Positions 59,585-64,000 of a stretch of DNA of 64,000 nt are shown here, piece after piece; the first letter of the stretch is position 1, and each line of letters begins with the position of its first letter. Position numbers and translations under genes: made by a program. This stretch comes from Uranotaenia lowii (taxonomy: Eukaryota > Arthropoda > Insecta > Diptera > Culicidae): assembly GCF_029784155.1 (NCBI RefSeq), contig NC_073692.1, forward strand, positions 432,121,324 to 432,185,323, read 5' to 3'. The notes under the pieces are model-generated. The model had not been told where the DNA came from. It was given only the letters and a program-made list of their open reading frames with translations, and did not search any database.

Positions 59585-60011
59585 ATTGCCGGATCGTCGA
59601 AGTTGATGCTGTCGAAGGATGAAGAGCCTATCCACCAAAACGCGGCTGATGGAAAACCGCTACGAAACAGGATTGTTGAGGCGTTACGACCGAATAAGCT
59701 TGCCGAGTTGTAAAGGAATGTCTCTGAAGCTTTTGGACTGTCTACTGAAGCGGCTGAATCAAGACCCTCATCTAGAGGCAGCGATGTCAGCGAAAATGTC
59801 CGAGTACGAGAAGAAGGGTTACATTCGACGACTTTGCGCTCAGGACAAGGCGGAGAAGCATTCGAACGACTGGTTCTTTCCGATATTTCCGATTACAAAT
59901 CCAAACAAGCCAGGGAAGATTCGCATTGTATTTGACGCAGCAGTTAAGGTCAACGGAAATTCCCTCAACTCGTTTCTTCTTCCGGGTCCCGATCAGCCAA
60001 CTTTCCTGCTA
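59585..60011 (+). pseudogene. BEL/Pao retrotransposon pol relic, part 1 (protease-RT region)
   Basis: The plus-strand frame reads NRYETGLL, then YEKKGYIRRL, FFPIFPITNPNKPGKIRIVF, VNGNSLNSFLLPGPDQ, the characteristic lead-in to the Pao reverse transcriptase. It stops at a TA where a mariner element is inserted. The frame resumes on the far side of that element. Confidence 0.85.
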
Positions 60012-60806
60012 ATTGCCACACTATAAAATTGCTCTAACTTTTTAACTGTTGGGTAGAATTTAATTAAAATTTGGGTGGATTTAGTTCATAGTGCATTGTT
60101 TACATTCTGCAGGTTTTAAAGTCCTGTGATCAAAACTCGCGGAAATGGAGTCGAAATAACAGCTCGTGCGTGATAAAATCTAGCGCATTCATCACGAGAA
60201 CAAGGATCTCTCGCATCGTTCCATCGCTATAACGATGGGAATCGCGAATTCTACAGTGTCGCGAGTGATTAAGCGGTTCGAGGAACAATTGACTACCAAT
60301 CGGAAGTCCAGAAGTGAAGGAAAACCCGTGCCAGGAAATTGTACCTCAACACTGACGAAAGTTTGAATGCTTCATCATGGACGACGAAACATATAGGAAG
60401 ACCGACTTCAAACAGATCCCCAGCCACCTGTTTTTCACGGACAAGGATAAGTTCAGCGTTCCGGAGCATATCCGCACTCAGAAGATGTCCAAATGAAGAT
60501 GCGAATAAATTCCTGGTTTGGCAAGCCATCTGCATATGCATGAAGCGGAGTGCATCTTTCGGAACTGAAGGAAGTATGGGTTTACATGCAAAAAATGGTT
60601 GATACACAGGTTGTGCAGAATCATATGGCCGGAGTTAAGGCAAAGGTGCTGGCATTTGAGTATGGAATGTAAATAAAATACGAGTAAAATGGTGATTTGA
60701 AGTTTAATAGTTATTTTTCAATCCCTGAAAATTTGATGGCGATCGGATGAAAACTCGAATTTCGCGAATCAATTTTGTGTGTGGCAATTTCATCGTGGAC
60801 ACCCTT
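60012..60806 (+). mobile_element. Decayed Tc1/mariner element nested in the Pao relic
   Basis: Bounded by TA at 60010-60011 and 60807-60808; joining the Pao sequence across these restores its reading. Near the ends, AATTGCCACAC..AAAATTG (60011-60031) is inverted at 60770-60789. The right end goes on to GTGGACACCCTT, which the left end lacks, so the left end is truncated. Inside, 60160-60300 encodes a helix-turn-helix-like region (IANSTVSRVIKRFEEQL) and 60378-60600 part of a catalytic domain (MDDETY, FFTDKDKFSVPEHIRTQKMSK, then after a frameshift KFLVWQAIC). It resembles the ITmD37E group known from mosquitoes. Stops and deletions make it dead. Confidence 0.8.
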
Positions 60807-61792
60807 TATCACTCATCTTCAAGTTCCGTGAGTTCAGCGTTACCGTCGTTGGAGACATTCGAAAAATATTGTTTCATGTCGCCATAAAGAAGCAAGACCA
60901 GCGAAGCCAGATGATTCTGTGAAGCAGTGGAGCTGAGAGCGGAGATCCCGAAGTGTTCGTAGTGAAAGAAGATGACATTTGGGGCGACATGTTCTCCAAA
61001 CAGTGCGCATTATTTACGTGAATAACTGAAACGCTGACGGATTCGAGGAGCAGTATCCTAGGGCGGTGCAGTGCATCAAGTATGAGCATTACTTGGATGA
61101 CAAGCTAACAAGCGTCGAAACCGAGGAGGAGGCGGTGAAGGAGGTTTCGTGATCCGGAACTGGCTTTCAAATTCCAGTAACTTCGTCGAAATTCTGCATG
61201 AGGAGCCAATACCGTGGAAAAGAACCGGAGCGTCGGTCCGGAGATTTCAATAAAAATAGGTCCTCGGGATGTGGTGGGACACTACAACTGACACCTTTAC
61301 ATTCAAGTTGTCACCGAAGCACGATGCGAAGCTGATCTCTGGTGCCAGGATCTCTACCAAACGGGAAGTTCTTAGAACCCTGATGTGTACGACTCTATGG
61401 GGCCCATCGGCAACTTCCTAATCTTCCTCAGGATTCTGCTGCAGGAGAATTGGCGTTCCAGATCTGGCTGGGACGACGAGATCAACGCGCGACTTACCAA
61501 AATGTGGCTAACGTGGATCGAAACTATACCGAATGACCGACAGGTCATGATTCCTCGTCGCTACCGTACTATGATGTCCGCTGAATCCACTAACAATGTA
61601 GAACTTCTGTGACGCCAGTGAGAATGGGATGGCTACCGTAGCGTACTTCAGATTCGGGGAAGTAGGGAAGGTGGAGTGTGCACTGATCGGATCAAAAACT
61701 CGTGTGGCCATGTTCCAATTTCTCTCGGCTCCTCGCCTTAAGCTGCATGCCTCAGTAGTTGGAACACGTCTCGCCGACAGTATTGTAAGTTC
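60807..61792 (+). pseudogene. BEL/Pao pol relic, part 2 (RT catalytic and RNase H region)
   Basis: Continues part 1 after the mariner. Visible pieces: KFREFSVTVVGDI, then FGAT/CSP-like, then a YDD-type catalytic block (YEHYLDD, frame-shifted), TEEEAV, LGMWWDTTTDTFTFKLSPKH (in part) and later ESTNNVELL. Several frameshifts and deletions. It ends near 61790 at an unrelated repeat. Confidence 0.8.
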
Positions 61793-61925
61793 GCATCATG
61801 CGTGGTCCACAAGCGGGAAAAAATCGTTAAAAAACACGAAAATGTTCGAGCTTCTATACAAATTTAAACTTTTACTTGTCGGTTTACCCTTGAATTTTCA
61901 AAATTTTCCACTCCGTGGGAATGTT
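61793..61925. repeat. Dispersed repeat, copy 2 of 2, interrupting the Pao relic
   Basis: Partner of 38931-39070; the last 26 nt are identical. Together with following A/T-rich DNA to about 62190 it separates Pao parts 2 and 3, so it was probably inserted into the Pao element. Confidence 0.65.
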
Positions 61926-62199
61926 AATCAAATAAAAGAAGTTATTTTTTTTTTTTAATTTGCTTGTCCTGCTAGGGGACGGCTGAGACCATTATGGTCC
62001 ATCTTGCCAAAGAAGTTATTTAAGGTACCGTTATGTTCAGTTACAGTAAAATTTTCCCTTGGAGTGACTAATTTTACAATAATCGCGTCAGAAGCGTAGG
62101 CCTTCTATTGGAAGTCTAACCAGTCTAACCACGTCTAACTTTCTTATCCTTTATTTAACAATGTAACAATTATTTTATGTTAACCCACTAAAATGCACT

Positions 62200-62345
62200 T
62201 TATCAACTTCCAAAACACCGCTAGGAAAACCACGCTAGCGAGCAAAGCTTCGACGCAGGAGGAGTTGAAGCTAGCTGAGAACACGATCTACCGATGTGTT
62301 CAGCAACAGGCTTACCCGAACGAAGTTAGATTGATTCACAACCGA
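62200..62345 (+). pseudogene. BEL/Pao pol relic, part 3
   Basis: The plus strand reads STQEELKLAENTIYRCVQQQ and AYPNEVRLI, matching the region between RNase H and integrase of Pao Pol proteins. It is the last recognisable piece; the next repeat begins within about 90 bp. Confidence 0.65.
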
Positions 62346-62432
62346 GTACAATTTCATCATGGGAACGTACACTACTAATACTGTCTAAGTCAGAGGGACA
62401 TAGACATAGAGCAATCCCCCCAGTTCTTGGTC

Positions 62433-63090
62433 TTTTTTTTTTTAGTTGATCACCCAGGTGGTAAATCCTTTTTACGGATTGCATTCCAAGGCACGGCGAG
62501 CGACCGAGTCCCCCCAGTATGCTACTCTGGGTCCATGGGTGCAATTGGACGACTCATGATACTAAGTACCCCTACGCCATAAAGTCCACCTGGGGCCGCA
62601 GACCTGGTTCCCACCTCGAACTGTTTAGTACACTATACTTCAATAGTGGGAGGTCTATTCGCGCTAATGCGCACCAGGGCAATACTCATTAACGAGACCA
62701 CTTTAAGCAAAACCTCTCCTCCTTACGACTCACACCTGAACTCTCCTCTAACGACTTGAGTACCGACATCTCCTCGCAGTGACTCGAGATTCCCACACAA
62801 ACCTCTCCTCTTCGCGACTTGAGGCCTGATCTCTCCTCTAACGACTCGAGATCCGACCCCTCCTCGCATCGACTCGAGGCTACCTCTCCTACGCACGAAT
62901 CAAGGCCCGATATCTCCTCTAACGACTTTAAATCTGACCCCTCCTCGCAATGACTCGAGGTGACCACTTGTACCCCTCCTCTTGTTGATAAGGGGGCCTG
63001 ATCCCTCCTCTTACGACTCGAGACCCGACCCTCATCATAAAGACTCGAGGCCCGACCTCTTATCTTAAGGGTTCGAGGTTTGCCACCTTG
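62433..63090. repeat. Dispersed repeat, copy B (partner of 7111-7898)
   Basis: Begins TTAGTTGATCACCCAGGTGG, continues through the same CAAGGCACGGCGAGC arm and the same CTCCTCTAACGACT tandem unit in the same order as copy A, with scattered differences. The inverted right arm of copy A is not seen here; the tail instead runs on with more tandem units to about 63075. Confidence 0.8.
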
Positions 63091-64000
63091 CCCGTCGTGT
63101 GCCTGTTCGAGAGCAGCTTATCATAGTCTAGAGTCCTGGTCTAGAGCCACGAGAACCACGTAGGCCGGCTGATGAAGGAACGCTGCTTCGACGATGGCTG
63201 ATATTGGCTGACGTGGGTGGTTAGTTGGACAGATAGACGGACTCAGAGGTGGATGACGGCACCCGCGATCGACTGAATTGGCTGCTGCCTCAACCTACGG
63301 TGGGCTGCACCTACGGTTGGCTGGAGTAATGTTTGGTTAGGTGGTCTTTCACTGGGTCGCTGGCTGGATTTGGCAGACCAATCAATCCTTGGTACAGGCC
63401 TTAGTGAAAGTCAGTTGTACCTTTAGACCTCCTGGCCTAATCCAACTTTGGGCGGTATTCAGCAGGATAAAATAATGGGTCCTAGGACAAATATGTGGGT
63501 TTACCAAGGGTCAGGGTCTAGTTTTTATGGCAAAATACCTGATTTTCTCAAATTTCAAGCGAAATTGTTTTGATTGCACTGTTATCCTAAGTGTTTGATG
63601 TGGAAACCGGATGTTACTTATATCGCACTCTTGTCACTTTGATAGACACTGCCTGATAAGATATGTAACGACTTATCAGTTTGGGGTTTCAGAGTTAGAA
63701 GGCTTAGCCTTAGACTCCTTTTTTCCGAAAAAGAGAACGCTGCCGTTGTCTTTTTCTTATCCTTCTCCGTTTTATAACCATTCATGACCATTATTTTCCA
63801 ATTAAAAAGCTTCTTGTACTGTTCCTTGATATGTAAAGTGTTTTCATGTGTGTATTGTGTAAAACTGTTTTCTCCTTGACCGTTGGGAGTCCCTAAGCTG
63901 TTAACTTTCCTTAATTATAAATGCTAGTGTGAGTTTGAATAATAAAACGTAAACTTTAACCCTACACTCAGAAAAATACTCTTATGTAGGCCATAAGATT
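63091..64000. other. Unassigned DNA, possible LTR at 63581-63965
   Basis: A segment that starts TGTTATCCTAAGTG and ends AACCCTACA, with TGATAAGATATG, a TTATAAAT box near 63918 and AATAAA near 63942, has the form of an LTR of about 385 bp, possibly related to the Pao relic. I see no second copy and no target duplication, so this is tentative. Confidence 0.3.

Noticed and set aside
63581..63965. Solo LTR of the Pao element
   Set aside because: Kept only as a tentative note. It has LTR-like ends and a polyadenylation signal, but no partner LTR or target duplication was found.

Overview
This window looks like intergenic DNA from a dipteran insect, most likely a mosquito. The evidence is a single-exon Bearded-family gene of the Enhancer-of-split m-alpha/m4 type, two near-identical 5'-truncated RTE-like retrotransposons, a decayed Tc1/mariner element of a type I recall from mosquitoes, and remnants of Ty3/gypsy and BEL/Pao retrotransposons. 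The DNA is AT-rich, poor in genes and rich in mobile elements. I see only one convincing host protein-coding gene, and no tRNA, rRNA or CRISPR. The mosquito assignment rests on family knowledge, not on a database search.

Layout. 1-4.5 kb: AT-rich DNA with no gene I can support. 4.5-6.2 kb: a Ty3/gypsy pol relic on the minus strand. 7.1-7.9 kb: a dispersed repeat with inverted ends, whose partner lies at 62.4-63.1 kb. 8.5-10.0 kb: an endonuclease relic of a non-LTR element, then an old RTE-like fragment. 10.7-11.7 kb: a 29-bp terminal-inverted-repeat element. 17.1-19.0 kb: an inverted-repeat element next to a GATTCAA satellite. 22.2-23.5 kb: RTE-like copy 1, with a clear target-site duplication. 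23.8-25.4 kb: a diverged tandem duplication. 29.75-30.0 kb: a MITE with 58-bp inverted ends. 31.2-33.2 kb: the Bearded-family gene with its control regions. 35.9-38.5 kb: RTE-like copy 2, with a premature stop and a 730-bp insertion. 41.7-56.9 kb: a 15-kb array of a 9-bp repeat. 59.2-62.4 kb: non-LTR and BEL/Pao relics, with a mariner element nested in the Pao.

How the gene works. The 163-residue protein carries the basic amphipathic helix, the NxxN-type motif, the aromatic block and the C-terminal DRWAQA of m-alpha/m4 proteins. These are known in Drosophila to inhibit Neuralized and so tune Delta-Notch signalling. Four high-affinity Su(H) motifs lie within 640 bp upstream, with one proneural E-box nearer the promoter, plus a TATA box and an initiator. 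The 3' UTR holds two Brd boxes, two K boxes and one GY box. Notch/proneural activation and microRNA repression therefore both appear to be present.

The very long open frames between 42 and 57 kb are an arithmetic effect of a 9-bp repeat (three codons) that leaves five of six frames free of stops. They are not proteins. The satellite itself, with its two halves and its higher-order periodicity, is the most unusual structure in the window.
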